Shown here in pieces: positions 36,895-45,829 of a stretch of 64,000 bases of DNA. Each line of letters starts with the position of its first letter. Position 1 is the stretch's first letter. A program made the translations under genes and the position numbers. The stretch lies in NCBI RefSeq assembly GCF_012848475.1, contig NZ_CP051666.1:1701501-1765500 (forward strand). Reading direction: 5' to 3'. The DNA comes from Marinobacterium sp. LSUCC0821. GTDB taxonomy: Bacteria > Pseudomonadota > Gammaproteobacteria > Pseudomonadales > Balneatricaceae. Under the pieces are notes generated by a model. It did not search any database, was not told the origin of the DNA, and saw only the letters and a program-made list of their open reading frames with translations.

Positions 36895-38216
36895 TTTCAC
36901 GTAGAGACTTCCTTGGCATGGCGCTAGCTGCTGGTGCAGCAAGCCTACTGCCACTTAACGCGCATGCTGCAACAGGTAAGGTTGTAGTCATTGGCGGTGG
37001 TGTCGGCGGAGCTACTTTTGCTAAATATATGAAGATGAAAGCACCTCAAATTGAGGTGACGATCATCGAACAGAATCCGATCTACATTCGTCCTTACGGC
37101 TCTTCAGAAGTACTCAATGGACACATTGATATGTCTGATTTAGAAGTGAGCTATGACGCACTTCGTAATAAGTATGGCGTAAATGTAATCATTGATAAGG
37201 CTGTAGGTCTTGATGCCGATAAACGTATTGTAACGACAGCATCAGGAGCTAAGTTCCCATACGATCGATTGGTTGTATCACCTGGCATTGAGCTTCTGTA
37301 CGATCGACTTGAGGGTTATTCGCGTGAAGTTGCTGAGACCAAAGCGCCTTCAGGCTGGATCCCTGGCTCACAAACAGCACTGCTTCGCGACCAGATAAAG
37401 AACATGCGTCAGGGTGGAACATTTCTAATTGTAGCTCCACCTAATCCATACCGTTGTCCTCCTGGACCATACGAACGAGGAGCGCTAGTTGCTGAGTGGA
37501 TGCAGAAATACAATCCAACCGGCAAAGTCATTATCACCGACCCTAAAAACGAATTCGTAACTGGTCCTGATATGCGTCTAGGCTGGAATCGTATGTATGG
37601 CTACAACGTACCTGAGGATCTCAAATCAGGAATGCCAACGCTAAAGCAGCACAATGAAGCTGGCATGATTGATTGGATACGTGAAGTTGATGGCGGACGT
37701 CCGCTTTCAATTGATGCTACTAAGATGCAAGTTGAGACTGAACAGGGCTTTATTAAAGCGGACGTTATCAACGTAGTACCGCCGATGAAAGCTGGCAAAG
37801 TTGCCACACTATTCGGTCTAACTGACAAGTCAGGCTGGTGCCCAGTTGATCCTTACACCTTTGAGTCTAAGCTAGTTGCAAATGTTCATGTGCTTGGAGA
37901 CTCAGCTTCAGCCAGTCCACTTCCTAAATCAGGATTTGCGGCAAACAATGAAGCGAAAGTTGCAGCATACGCAATCATCAATCTCTTTGCAGGCCGCCCA
38001 GTTGAAGAGCCTTCATGGGAGAACACCTGTTACGCGCTTGCCGGCAAAGACTACGGTTTCATGGTCATTGGCGTCTATGGTATGCGTGATGGCAAGATTG
38101 CAAACCTTCCACGCCCTGGATTCCAAACACTGGATGTAAGCGATGCTAAACATCGTCTTGCCGCTGTTTACCAGCAGGCTTGGATGAAGTCGTTCACGGA
38201 GGACTCTTTCGCATGA
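36891..38216 (+). CDS. fccB: Flavocytochrome c sulfide dehydrogenase, flavoprotein subunit
   Basis: This FAD enzyme oxidises sulfide in the periplasm and passes electrons to its cytochrome partner. The 441-residue product begins with a twin-arginine signal (SRRDFLGMALAAGAASLLP) for export of the folded flavoprotein. FAD motif is VVVIGGGVGGATFAKYM. The redox-active cysteine pair is visible as Cys189 (YRCPPGPYER) and Cys317 (SGWCPVDP), both at the family positions. LGDSASASPLPKSGFAANN is the second FAD-contact region. Flanked by a monoheme and a diheme cytochrome gene with 4-nt overlaps on both sides. A role in oxidising sulfide or a polysulfide is the family expectation. Confidence 0.92.
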   Translation: MISRRDFLGMALAAGAASLLPLNAHAATGKVVVIGGGVGGATFAKYMKMKAPQIEVTIIEQNPIYIRPYGSSEVLNGHIDMSDLEVSYDALRNKYGVNVIIDKAVGLDADKRIVTTASGAKFPYDRLVVSPGIELLYDRLEGYSREVAETKAPSGWIPGSQTALLRDQIKNMRQGGTFLIVAPPNPYRCPPGPYERGALVAEWMQKYNPTGKVIITDPKNEFVTGPDMRLGWNRMYGYNVPEDLKSGMPTLKQHNEAGMIDWIREVDGGRPLSIDATKMQVETEQGFIKADVINVVPPMKAGKVATLFGLTDKSGWCPVDPYTFESKLVANVHVLGDSASASPLPKSGFAANNEAKVAAYAIINLFAGRPVEEPSWENTCYALAGKDYGFMVIGVYGMRDGKIANLPRPGFQTLDVSDAKHRLAAVYQQAWMKSFTEDSFA

Positions 38217-38875
38217 ACAAATTAATTATATCTGCGTTACTGATAGCCAGTTCAGTAAGCTATGCATCTGAAAAAACGGTTCAGTCTCAAGAGTGGAGCG
38301 CCAACTCCTTACGAAGCGCTATCGCAGCAAAACCAGTGGGTGATGTTTCGCGCGGGGCAGAGCTAAACACCGCTTTGATGTGTAGCTCTTGCCATGGCAA
38401 AGAGGGTGTTCCTCCAACTACTCGCTGGCCAGCGGTTGCAGGGCAGCTGGAAAGTTACACTTACAAAATGCTATTGGATTACAAATCAGGTGCGCGTAGT
38501 GAGGATAATCGTGCCAATGTCATGACCGCAATTGCCGACATGATGAGTGAGCAGGATATGTCTGATATGGCTGCTTACTATGCTTCTCTTGAAGCTCCAG
38601 CACACTCTGGAAAACAAGCGCCTTCACTTGTGACCAAAGGTGATAAAGAGCGACTTATCACGCCTTGTGCCTCTTGCCATGGTTTAACCGGCCAGGGCGG
38701 CATCAAGGGAACTCCAGCTATTTCTGGGCAAAGTGCTGAAACTATCAAGCGTGCTCTGGAGTTTTACAAATCAGGCGAGAGGTCTTCAGATCTTTATAGC
38801 GTTATGCGTCAAGCGAGCATGAAACTAACAAGTAGTGAAATTGATGCATTAGCAGACTATTATAGTGGCCAATAA
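38213..38875 (+). CDS. Diheme cytochrome c (c4-like)
   Basis: This is a 220-residue periplasmic cytochrome with a signal peptide (MNKLIISALLIASSVSYAS) and two homologous halves. Each half has one heme motif, CSSCHGKEG in the first and CASCHGLTG in the second, and a distal methionine region (MLLDYKSG / EFYKSGERSSDL). This is the c4/FccA-like two-domain layout. The ATG overlaps the fccB stop (ATGA) with GGAGG upstream. It could be the main electron acceptor of FccB, with the small cytochrome as second carrier to the membrane bd-like complex. Confidence 0.88.
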   Translation: MNKLIISALLIASSVSYASEKTVQSQEWSANSLRSAIAAKPVGDVSRGAELNTALMCSSCHGKEGVPPTTRWPAVAGQLESYTYKMLLDYKSGARSEDNRANVMTAIADMMSEQDMSDMAAYYASLEAPAHSGKQAPSLVTKGDKERLITPCASCHGLTGQGGIKGTPAISGQSAETIKRALEFYKSGERSSDLYSVMRQASMKLTSSEIDALADYYSGQ

Positions 38876-38896
38876 TCACTATTAGAGTTTCGCTAT

Positions 38897-39592
38897 ATGG
38901 GAACCCTCGTTGGACAAGGCAGGTGTTTAACCTGCCCAATTCGACCTCAGAGTCTTTTTGGCTGTTTGGAAGAGAAAGAGCTTAAGCTAATCGAAGACTT
39001 TCAAACTCGAATTATCAAGTTTGAAGAGGGCGATACCATCTATACCGAAGGCGAACGTCTCGGACTGATCTATACGCTACGCTCTGGTCACGTAAAGCTG
39101 ACTAAGTTCAACAGCGAGGGTAATGCCCAGATTGTTCGCCTAGTTAAGCCGGGCGATCTATTCGGCTACGAAAAACTCATCGCTGATGCATCCTACATGC
39201 ATACTGCTGAAGCACTCGAAGAGATCGAGCTTTGCCAGCTCTCTGTCGATAACCTCAATAAGTTGCGTGGTGAGAGCAGCGCTGTGAACCAAGCGATCAC
39301 TGAGCGTGCACTAATGCAGGTGATGCGAACAGAAGAGCACCTAACACAAGTTGGTCTTTTGAAATCTAAAGCGCGCTTAGCTTGGTTTTTGCTTGATTGG
39401 GTGGGTAACAGTGACGAACCTGTTGCCATGCCATTGAGTCGTCGTGAGCTGGGCCAGTACCTCGGCCTAACCGTTGAGACGATCTCGCGTCACTTTGCTG
39501 AGTGGAAAAGACAGAGCATTGTTGCAGAGAAGCAGGGCACGCTTCAGATTCTTGAGCGTGACACCCTAAACGAGGTTGTTACAAGCGAGTAA
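38897..39592 (+). CDS. CRP/FNR-family regulator with FNR-like cysteines
   Basis: This 231-residue transcription factor has an N-terminal cyclic-nucleotide-type beta-roll, a dimer helix and a C-terminal helix-turn-helix (PLSRRELGQYLGLTVETISR). Cysteines 10, 13, 23 and 113 resemble the FNR cluster ligands (C-x2-C, C and a distant C), although the third spacing is x9 rather than x5, so an oxygen-labile 4Fe-4S cluster is plausible. The recognition helix ETISRHF keeps the E-x2-S-R of FNR, predicting TTGAT-like sites. It follows the FCSD operon by 21 nt and may regulate it and the other FNR sites here. The 3' end overlaps the convergent methyltransferase gene. Confidence 0.87.
   Translation: MGTLVGQGRCLTCPIRPQSLFGCLEEKELKLIEDFQTRIIKFEEGDTIYTEGERLGLIYTLRSGHVKLTKFNSEGNAQIVRLVKPGDLFGYEKLIADASYMHTAEALEEIELCQLSVDNLNKLRGESSAVNQAITERALMQVMRTEEHLTQVGLLKSKARLAWFLLDWVGNSDEPVAMPLSRRELGQYLGLTVETISRHFAEWKRQSIVAEKQGTLQILERDTLNEVVTSE
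38918..38936 (+). repeat. Hairpin inside the 5' coding end of the FNR-like gene
   Basis: GGCAGGT and ACCTGCC pair perfectly around GTTTA, 21-39 nt into the ORF and across the codons for the first two cysteines. It might affect translation or be coincidental. Confidence 0.5.
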
Positions 39593-40205
39593 GCTTCGCG
39601 TATTGGAATATCTGCGAGTTACCGCCAGGCGTAAGGTGCTGATGCACCAACTCATCATCCAAGCGCCAATCCCACTGGCTTAAACTGTTAAATGTCTCAA
39701 GTAATGCCTGTGCATCGTACTGTTGCACAGGTAAGCCTGAGCATTTTTGCGGCCCTGTTAGATGAAAGGTCGCAATAATGACCGTTCCATTCGCTGCTAG
39801 ATTTACATCAACAGCAGCAATGTAGGCTTTGCGATCATTAGGTTTTGTTAGGAAGTGGAACACCGCTCTGTCATGCCAAACCTGTACCGGGAGATCTGTG
39901 CGCCAGCACTTGGCATCACCCACATACCAATTTACCAAAGCGGACTTTTCACCCAAGGTGGCACGCATATCATTAGATGCAGCTTCGGTCAGCTCAACAT
40001 GTGTTAGCTGGGTAAAACCAGCATCCAATAGTTGCCCCAACAGCTTTGATCGACCAGCCCCTATATCAACGATATGTTGATCCGGTGAAGTGGAGTTGGT
40101 GACCCACTCACGAGAGATGAATGGATCCGACTCCGTCCATGAGAGGGCACTATCGGCATTATCCGAATAGCGACCTTCCCAGTGCGATTTGAGTGAGTCT
40201 GTCAT
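39579..40205 (-). CDS. Class I SAM-dependent methyltransferase
   Basis: This 208-residue soluble enzyme has a Rossmann methyltransferase core. The SAM-binding motif I reads HIVDIGAGRSKLLGQLLDAG. The acidic residue after strand 2 is in LTHVELTEAA, and VWHDRAVFHFLT is motif IV. Family members of this size are annotated as generic or tellurite/thiopurine-resistance-type methyltransferases; the substrate is unknown. It begins immediately after the rhodanese stop, so both form an operon. It overlaps the convergent FNR-like gene by 14 nt. Confidence 0.85.
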   Translation of the reverse strand: MTDSLKSHWEGRYSDNADSALSWTESDPFISREWVTNSTSPDQHIVDIGAGRSKLLGQLLDAGFTQLTHVELTEAASNDMRATLGEKSALVNWYVGDAKCWRTDLPVQVWHDRAVFHFLTKPNDRKAYIAAVDVNLAANGTVIIATFHLTGPQKCSGLPVQQYDAQALLETFNSLSQWDWRLDDELVHQHLTPGGNSQIFQYAKLTRL

Positions 40206-40628
40206 TTAGGGTTTGTACGCTGCGTCCGTTTTCCAGCCGTTAAAGCCGGTCTGAAGTACAACGACGTTTTCACGACCAGCAACACGCAGAGCAAAGGTCG
40301 CCTGTGCCGATAGAGAACCTGTATTACAGAAAAGGATCACTTTACCCTCTTCAGGAATCTCATCGATGCGGTCCAGAACCTGGCGCCACTCGATATTGAT
40401 AGCACCGGGAATAGTACCCGCTTCGAACTGGCCAGCATCGCGTGTATCGATAAATGTTGACGCCTCAAATACCGTCTTATCGATCTGCTGTGGCACCATG
40501 ATGCCTGACTCATACTCTTGAAACGCCATGTAATCATTCATCGCTTCAATCGTCGCTTCATCAGCCTGAGAATAAGACGGTGTAATCGCCAAACAGAGCG
40601 AGAGTAGAGGTGCTGCAAATTGCTTCAT
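40206..40628 (-). CDS. Periplasmic single-domain rhodanese
   Basis: This 140-residue precursor has a signal peptide ending SYSQADE and one rhodanese domain. The active-site cysteine is Cys101 in ILFCNTGSLSAQA, and the CH2A-like motif is FIDTRDAGQFEAGTIPGAIN. It probably transfers sulfane sulfur in the periplasm. Location next to the FCSD operon fits a role in handling sulfide oxidation products, which is inference. Its ATG is followed upstream by a short promoter region. Confidence 0.88.
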   Translation of the reverse strand: MKQFAAPLLSLCLAITPSYSQADEATIEAMNDYMAFQEYESGIMVPQQIDKTVFEASTFIDTRDAGQFEAGTIPGAINIEWRQVLDRIDEIPEEGKVILFCNTGSLSAQATFALRVAGRENVVVLQTGFNGWKTDAAYKP

Positions 40629-40756
40629 GGTTATTAGTGCCCTAAAAAGTTAATGGCGCCATTTTACACGCCGGTTTGTATGGAGTGCAGTGACAGACTA
40701 GATCGATTAGTAGGAAAAAAGAAACGGAACTAAACCTATCGATATAGTAAAACTAA

Positions 40757-40777
40757 AAAGGGAGCAGCGCTCCCTTT
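40757..40777 (-). terminator. Terminator after the Zn-protease/RimK gene
   Basis: On the minus strand AAAGGGAGC pairs with GCTCCCTTT around a 3-nt loop, with a T-rich tail. Confidence 0.8.
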
Positions 40778-40801
40778 AAATAATTGACTGAAGATTAAAG
40801 A

Positions 40802-42181
40802 TCAGACGCTTTTCAGACGTCGAATGAACTTCTTCTCAATCGCAGTGATCATCGCCCCTGCTACATCTTTACCGGAAGCAGACTCAATGCCCTCGAGACC
40901 TGGAGATGAGTTTACTTCAAGTAGTAGCGGCCCTTTACGCGAACGAATGATATCGACACCCGCCACTTTCAAGCCAAGCGTTTTCGCCGCTTTAATCGCC
41001 AATCGACGCTCGTCTGGGGTGATCTTCACAGGCGATGCAGACCCACCTTGGTGAATGTTGGCACGGAACTCACCCGGTGCTGCGGTGCGCATGATAGAGG
41101 CAACGACTTTGCCATCAATCACGAAACAGCGCAGATCTTTACCATCCGCCTCTTTAACAAACTCTTGCACAAGAAGGTTAGCACGCAGCGCTTTAAATGC
41201 GCTGATTACTGACTCTGCCGCTTTGTCTGTCTCTGCGAGAACTACGCCCGTACCCTGAGTTCCCTCGAGAAGCTTGATGATTAGTGGCGCGCCGCCAACC
41301 ATCTCAATCAGGTCATGGGTATCCATAGGCGAATTGGCAAAACCAGTTGTCGGAATATCTAAGCCGCTCTTCTGCAGTAGTTGCAGTGAGAAGAGCTTAT
41401 CGCGAGAGCTGGTGATCGCATCCGCAGTATTCTGAACATGCACACCGATACTCTCAAAGTGACGTGCAAGAGCACAGCCATAAAAGGTCATCGACGGACG
41501 AATGCGAGGAATAATGGCATCAAAATCTTTAAGGATGGTGCCACCACGGTAGTGCACTTCTGGGTTATCCGCATCCAGCTTCATATAGCACTGTTTGATG
41601 TTCAAGAAGATCATCTCATGGCCACGCGCTTCACCTGCTTCGATAAGACGCTTGTTTGAATATAGATCTGGATTACTCGCTAAGACACCAATTTTAAGAC
41701 GGCGCTTTGCAGCATCTGCAGTGATGCCATAGATCTGATTGATCTCGGTAAGAGAGCGGTCACCTAGTAGGAAGTGAGCGGCAGGATCGACAATCATTCG
41801 GCCTACCATCGCTTCACGTCCAAGTAGCATTCGGTAACCCATGCTGTCACGGTTTGTAAGTGTTAACTCACCCTCAAACACCTGACCTGCAATACTTATG
41901 TTAGTACGGACAACAAAGCGACGCTCCGCCTGACCACTTGAAGATTTAACCGTACGACGGTCCACCACAGGCGCTTCACAACGGATCACTACATCATCGT
42001 TCTTCTGAAGTGGGTGCACTTCAAATGAGACCCAAGCCTCACGATTACGCTTAAATGGACGAATGTTGATGGCATGCAGGGATGAGGTTTTGGCACCAGA
42101 ATCGACACGCGCTTTAACAGCCGGCAAACCCAGCAATGGCAAGCCGCACCACTCTTCTGATCCAACAATAATTTTGTCCAT
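40802..42181 (-). CDS. Fusion of ATP-dependent zinc protease domain and RimK ATP-grasp ligase
   Basis: This 459-residue two-domain protein has residues 1-140 matching the RimB/ATP-dependent zinc-protease family (retropepsin-like): [16 protein letters not shown] with the catalytic aspartate, then [16 protein letters not shown]. Residues from about 155 to the end are a RimK-type ATP-grasp ligase: [42 protein letters not shown] and [14 protein letters not shown]. RimK adds glutamates to ribosomal protein S6 (or makes related peptides). Fusion to the protease domain occurs in some marine gammaproteobacteria. ATG at 42181 has AGGAG upstream; the ORF extends 9 codons further but without a site. Confidence 0.88.
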   Translation of the reverse strand: MDKIIVGSEEWCGLPLLGLPAVKARVDSGAKTSSLHAINIRPFKRNREAWVSFEVHPLQKNDDVVIRCEAPVVDRRTVKSSSGQAERRFVVRTNISIAGQVFEGELTLTNRDSMGYRMLLGREAMVGRMIVDPAAHFLLGDRSLTEINQIYGITADAAKRRLKIGVLASNPDLYSNKRLIEAGEARGHEMIFLNIKQCYMKLDADNPEVHYRGGTILKDFDAIIPRIRPSMTFYGCALARHFESIGVHVQNTADAITSSRDKLFSLQLLQKSGLDIPTTGFANSPMDTHDLIEMVGGAPLIIKLLEGTQGTGVVLAETDKAAESVISAFKALRANLLVQEFVKEADGKDLRCFVIDGKVVASIMRTAAPGEFRANIHQGGSASPVKITPDERRLAIKAAKTLGLKVAGVDIIRSRKGPLLLEVNSSPGLEGIESASGKDVAGAMITAIEKKFIRRLKSV

Positions 42182-42375
42182 AAGAACTCCTGAATTTAAT
42201 GCGCGCACAATAGCCCAAAACTGAGTGCATACGTATAAATTTTACACGGTTTATAGATGATTAAATCTCACCAAACAGGCAAATATTTTACCCCCAATAA
42301 ATTGGCTTTTTCTTTGATAAGGGTCTATTACTAACTCATAGTCTTATGAACTTCTGGCAAACAAGGGTAGGTTTG

Positions 42376-43635
42376 ATGGATAGGCGTCGCTTTTTAAAGA
42401 CCGCTGCTCTAATCCCGACTGCGGCAACGCTGGGTGGTTTTCCATCTATTCTCAGTGCATCAAACCGCAAACCGACTATTCGCGTAGTCGGTACCCACGT
42501 TACCCTGCAAGAGCCTATTCGCAAACGTGCCGAAGAGGAGCTTGGCATCAACATCGAGTTCTACCCTGGCGGTAGTGCCGAAGTTATTCTCCGTGCATCA
42601 ACCAATCCCGAAAGTTTCGATCTCTATGAGCAGTGGTCTAACAGCATCAAGATTCTCTGGCAGGCGGGCTCTATCAAGCCGATCAAGGTTGACCGCCTCA
42701 CCTACTGGGATGAGATTAACAATCTCGCCAAAACCGGACGTATCACCTCTAGAGCCAAAATTGGTAAGGGTGATGCACCCCACACCCTACTCTATGCACA
42801 GCCCGATGGTTCGCTCTCTAACACAGCGAGCAAAGAGATCAGTTTCCTACCCTATGTACACAACACCGACTCCTTTGGCTATGACAACAGATTCATACCG
42901 CGTGGCATACCCTATGAAACAGAGAGCTGGGGCTGGCTGCTAGATAATAACTACGCCGGAAAGGTTGCAGTTGTTAACGAACCGACTATTGGAATTTTTG
43001 ATCTTGCTTTGGCTGCACAGGCGCAGGGGCTGATCAACTTCCGCGACATCGGCAACATGTCGATTGCGGAGATAGACCTTCTTTTCGAAATCGCCATCGA
43101 CTACAAAAAACGGGGCCATTTTCGGGGTGTCTGGTCCTCAGTCCCCCACTCTATTGAACTCATGGAGCGGGGCGAAGTAATCATTGAGAGTATGTTCTCG
43201 CCCGGAGCCTCCGCCCTAAACGGCAGAGGGGTGCCCTGCACCTACGCCGCACCTAAAGAGGGTTATCGCGCTTGGCATGGGGTGATGTGCATGTCATCAG
43301 CAATCACCTCCGAACGAGAAGATGCTGCCTACCAGTTTATGAACTGGTGGCTCTCAGGTTGGCCAGGCGCATTTATCGCACGACAGGGTTACTACATCTC
43401 AAACCCTCGTCGATCTAAAGAGTTTATGACAGAACAGGAGTGGAACTATTGGTACGCAGGTATGCCAGCAGAGATGGCTCTGCATGGCACGGATGGTCGT
43501 GTATCGGTTGCGGTGGGTGATGTACGAACAGGTGGCTCATATCAGAGGCGTTTTGAGAATGTCGCGGTATGGAACAGCGTCATGGATAGTTACGACTACA
43601 CCTTAGGCAAATGGAAAGAGTTTGTACTCACCTAG
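42376..43635 (+). CDS. Tat-exported PotD-like solute-binding protein
   Basis: This is a 419-residue periplasmic binding protein with a twin-arginine signal (MDRRRFLKTAALIPTAATLG). It belongs to the large PotD-like family that binds polyamines and similar solutes; GRVYNTD-type motifs are replaced by FLPYVHNTDSFGYD. No ABC ATPase or permease gene is nearby. The next gene, 9 nt away, is a membrane diguanylate cyclase, so it is more likely a sensor subunit than a transporter part. An ATG at 42346 would add ten residues but has no ribosome site. Confidence 0.85.
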   Translation: MDRRRFLKTAALIPTAATLGGFPSILSASNRKPTIRVVGTHVTLQEPIRKRAEEELGINIEFYPGGSAEVILRASTNPESFDLYEQWSNSIKILWQAGSIKPIKVDRLTYWDEINNLAKTGRITSRAKIGKGDAPHTLLYAQPDGSLSNTASKEISFLPYVHNTDSFGYDNRFIPRGIPYETESWGWLLDNNYAGKVAVVNEPTIGIFDLALAAQAQGLINFRDIGNMSIAEIDLLFEIAIDYKKRGHFRGVWSSVPHSIELMERGEVIIESMFSPGASALNGRGVPCTYAAPKEGYRAWHGVMCMSSAITSEREDAAYQFMNWWLSGWPGAFIARQGYYISNPRRSKEFMTEQEWNYWYAGMPAEMALHGTDGRVSVAVGDVRTGGSYQRRFENVAVWNSVMDSYDYTLGKWKEFVLT

Positions 43636-43644
43636 GAACTAACC

Positions 43645-45366
43645 ATGCCTAAGCAACGCGTCCCCTTAACCACCCGCATATACAGTGGATTTACCGCTGT
43701 AGGCTCCATCACGCTTGCGCTGGTGATCATTAGTTTTATCGGTTTAGAGCAGCTCAAGCGTGAGTTCACTCAGATATCCGCATTTAGTGAGAGTCTTGAG
43801 GCGGGTATTGCTCTGGGTAAGGTTGCTACAGCAATGCAGGCCTCAGCAGAGTTTTTCGTTGAGACTGGACAGATCGCTGCAGCAGAACAGGTTCGCCAAC
43901 ACTATCAAACAGCCCTTAAAAATATAGACATCCTCGAGAGTAGCTCACTACTGCAAGACAAGACGAACTTAGCTCGAGTGAAGCGCCATCTCACTAGCTT
44001 TAGAAACACCTTCGACCAGGTTCAGAACCAGCGTTTCAAGCGCTCATTGGTTGTTGAAGAGACTCTTCCATCAATCACAAATACCTGGGGCGACCTTGTA
44101 TCTGGCTACCAGACTCAGACGATTACCGCATGGTCTCTAGCGACTAGCAACAGCATCTGGCGTGAGCTTTTAATGGTAGAGAAGAATATGTCGAAGTACT
44201 TCGATACCCTCGACTACCGCTACGCTGCGAAGGTTGATGAGCTTTTTAATACAACGTATGAGAGCCTAAATTCTCTGATTGTACTGGAGTCCTACGAGCC
44301 CCAAATCAAGCAGTTAAATGCTATCAACAGCTCCATGATTGAGGGAGAAAAGGCCTTCAATGAGGCCGTACAACGCGTCCGTGGCTACCTCTTTCTTGTC
44401 AATGTGGTACTCGCTGCCGACAGCTATGAGATGCGCTTTTTATCCGACCAACTGGCGCAACAGATGCAACAGAGTGTGAACCAGAGCCAAGCCAGCTCCT
44501 TAGACACCATTGAAGCGCTCAATTTAAAACTCCTGATATTAGGGATGCTTTTTTTAGGCGCAACAATTGTTATCTCATATACAGTTGGGCGAAGCATCGT
44601 GCACCCTATCGCATACCTTCGTCATATTTTCGAACGTCTTGCTAAAGGCGAGCGTGATTTAACCGTGGTCGAATACAGAACTAAAGATGAGGTCGCTGCG
44701 CTGGCCAGGTCCGCAGAAGCATTCCGCCGTACCAATGTTCACACTCAAGAGCTGCTTGATAAGTACCAAGAGCTTAGTGCAGAGCTAGAAGATAAGGTTG
44801 AAGCGCGCACTGCAGAGCTTGAGCAGGCTAACAAGCGTCTTGCCGAACTCTCCATTACCGATGGTTTAACAGGCTTATTTAACCGCCGCCATCTTGATAC
44901 TACCCTAGCTAAAAACTGGGCCATGGCTCGCAGAAGCAAGCTACCTTTGACGGTCATCATGACCGATATAGACTACTTCAAAAAATATAACGATCTCTAC
45001 GGGCATCAGCAGGGTGATAGTTGTCTACAAGAGATCGCAAGGGCGATGAAAGGGGTCTTCTCACGCTCTACTGATTTTGTTGCGCGCTATGGCGGAGAGG
45101 AGTTCGTTGTCGTTCTCATGGATACCCATTTAAATGAAGCCAAACAACTTGCAGAAGAGCTTCGAGAGCGCATTGAGGCTCATAATATAGAACACAAAGA
45201 TTCCCCTGAGGGACATGTCACATTGAGTATTGGCCTAGCAAGCTTTGAACCCGATTGTGATATCGACAATGTGGATCGTCTCGTTGGCCTTGCTGATGAT
45301 GCACTCTATCAATCTAAAGAGAGTGGCCGTAATAGAGTTTCAGTTATCGGGGTTGAGCTGAAATAA
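43645..45366 (+). CDS. Membrane diguanylate cyclase (helical periplasmic sensor, HAMP, GGDEF)
   Basis: This 573-residue enzyme would make cyclic di-GMP. It has a transmembrane helix near 15-35, a long alpha-helical periplasmic region (36-290), a second helix about 293-312 and a HAMP domain (312-365). A coiled coil follows (EDKVEARTAELEQANKRLAE), then a GGDEF domain. The active-site motif is GGEEF (about 483-487), and the inhibitory I-site RSTD sits five residues before it, so product inhibition is expected. Metal-binding DIDYFKKYND is intact, so it should be active. With the binding protein it resembles the NspS-MbaA polyamine system of Vibrio, but lacks an EAL domain. Confidence 0.93.
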   Translation: MPKQRVPLTTRIYSGFTAVGSITLALVIISFIGLEQLKREFTQISAFSESLEAGIALGKVATAMQASAEFFVETGQIAAAEQVRQHYQTALKNIDILESSSLLQDKTNLARVKRHLTSFRNTFDQVQNQRFKRSLVVEETLPSITNTWGDLVSGYQTQTITAWSLATSNSIWRELLMVEKNMSKYFDTLDYRYAAKVDELFNTTYESLNSLIVLESYEPQIKQLNAINSSMIEGEKAFNEAVQRVRGYLFLVNVVLAADSYEMRFLSDQLAQQMQQSVNQSQASSLDTIEALNLKLLILGMLFLGATIVISYTVGRSIVHPIAYLRHIFERLAKGERDLTVVEYRTKDEVAALARSAEAFRRTNVHTQELLDKYQELSAELEDKVEARTAELEQANKRLAELSITDGLTGLFNRRHLDTTLAKNWAMARRSKLPLTVIMTDIDYFKKYNDLYGHQQGDSCLQEIARAMKGVFSRSTDFVARYGGEEFVVVLMDTHLNEAKQLAEELRERIEAHNIEHKDSPEGHVTLSIGLASFEPDCDIDNVDRLVGLADDALYQSKESGRNRVSVIGVELK

Positions 45367-45454
45367 TTCAGCATCCTGACTTAAAATGATCGCTGCTGAT
45401 TCGAAACCTAAGATAGAATCAAAGGATCGTTTTTAGACCACACTGAACTACTCG

Positions 45455-45829
45455 ATGCTAAAAATTCTTAAGCACTTTTTTCCTAAGCGAAAGTCACCGC
45501 ATCCAAGCGCGATTATTATTGGTATCGACTATCTGCAGCATCAGATAGGTGATTGGCTACAGTCACAAGGCTGGGAGTTGAGCTGTTTTATTGATGACGA
45601 GCCCTGGAACCACAAAACGAAAATGCTTGGCGCTCCCTTACACTACCCAAGCGAACTATTAGCACTTGTCAAAAAACACCAGGTATCCTTGGTTATCCAG
45701 ATTAAAAACTCTGGCCCTGAACTTGTACCCCATCTGCTCGAAGAACTCGAACAGACAACAACACTGATAACTTTGGATGCATCTGTGACCGTTAACGATG
45801 CGTTAGAACAGCTTATAAGAGCCCTCTGA
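45455..45829 (+). CDS. Hypothetical protein, nucleotide-binding-like fold
   Basis: This is a 124-residue protein without a clear family. After a basic N-terminus (FFPKRKSPH) the stretch SAIIIGIDYLQHQIGDWLQS, then ELSCFIDDEPWNHKTKMLGA, looks like the start of a Rossmann-type CoA- or nucleotide-sugar-binding domain, as found at the N-terminus of sugar acyltransferases and epimerases. Only the one domain is present. The stop overlaps the start of the EamA transporter gene, so they are co-transcribed. Confidence 0.6.
   Translation: MLKILKHFFPKRKSPHPSAIIIGIDYLQHQIGDWLQSQGWELSCFIDDEPWNHKTKMLGAPLHYPSELLALVKKHQVSLVIQIKNSGPELVPHLLEELEQTTTLITLDASVTVNDALEQLIRAL

Noticed and set aside
42376-43635. Component of an ABC uptake system
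   Set aside because: No ATPase or permease gene accompanies it; the partner is a diguanylate cyclase.
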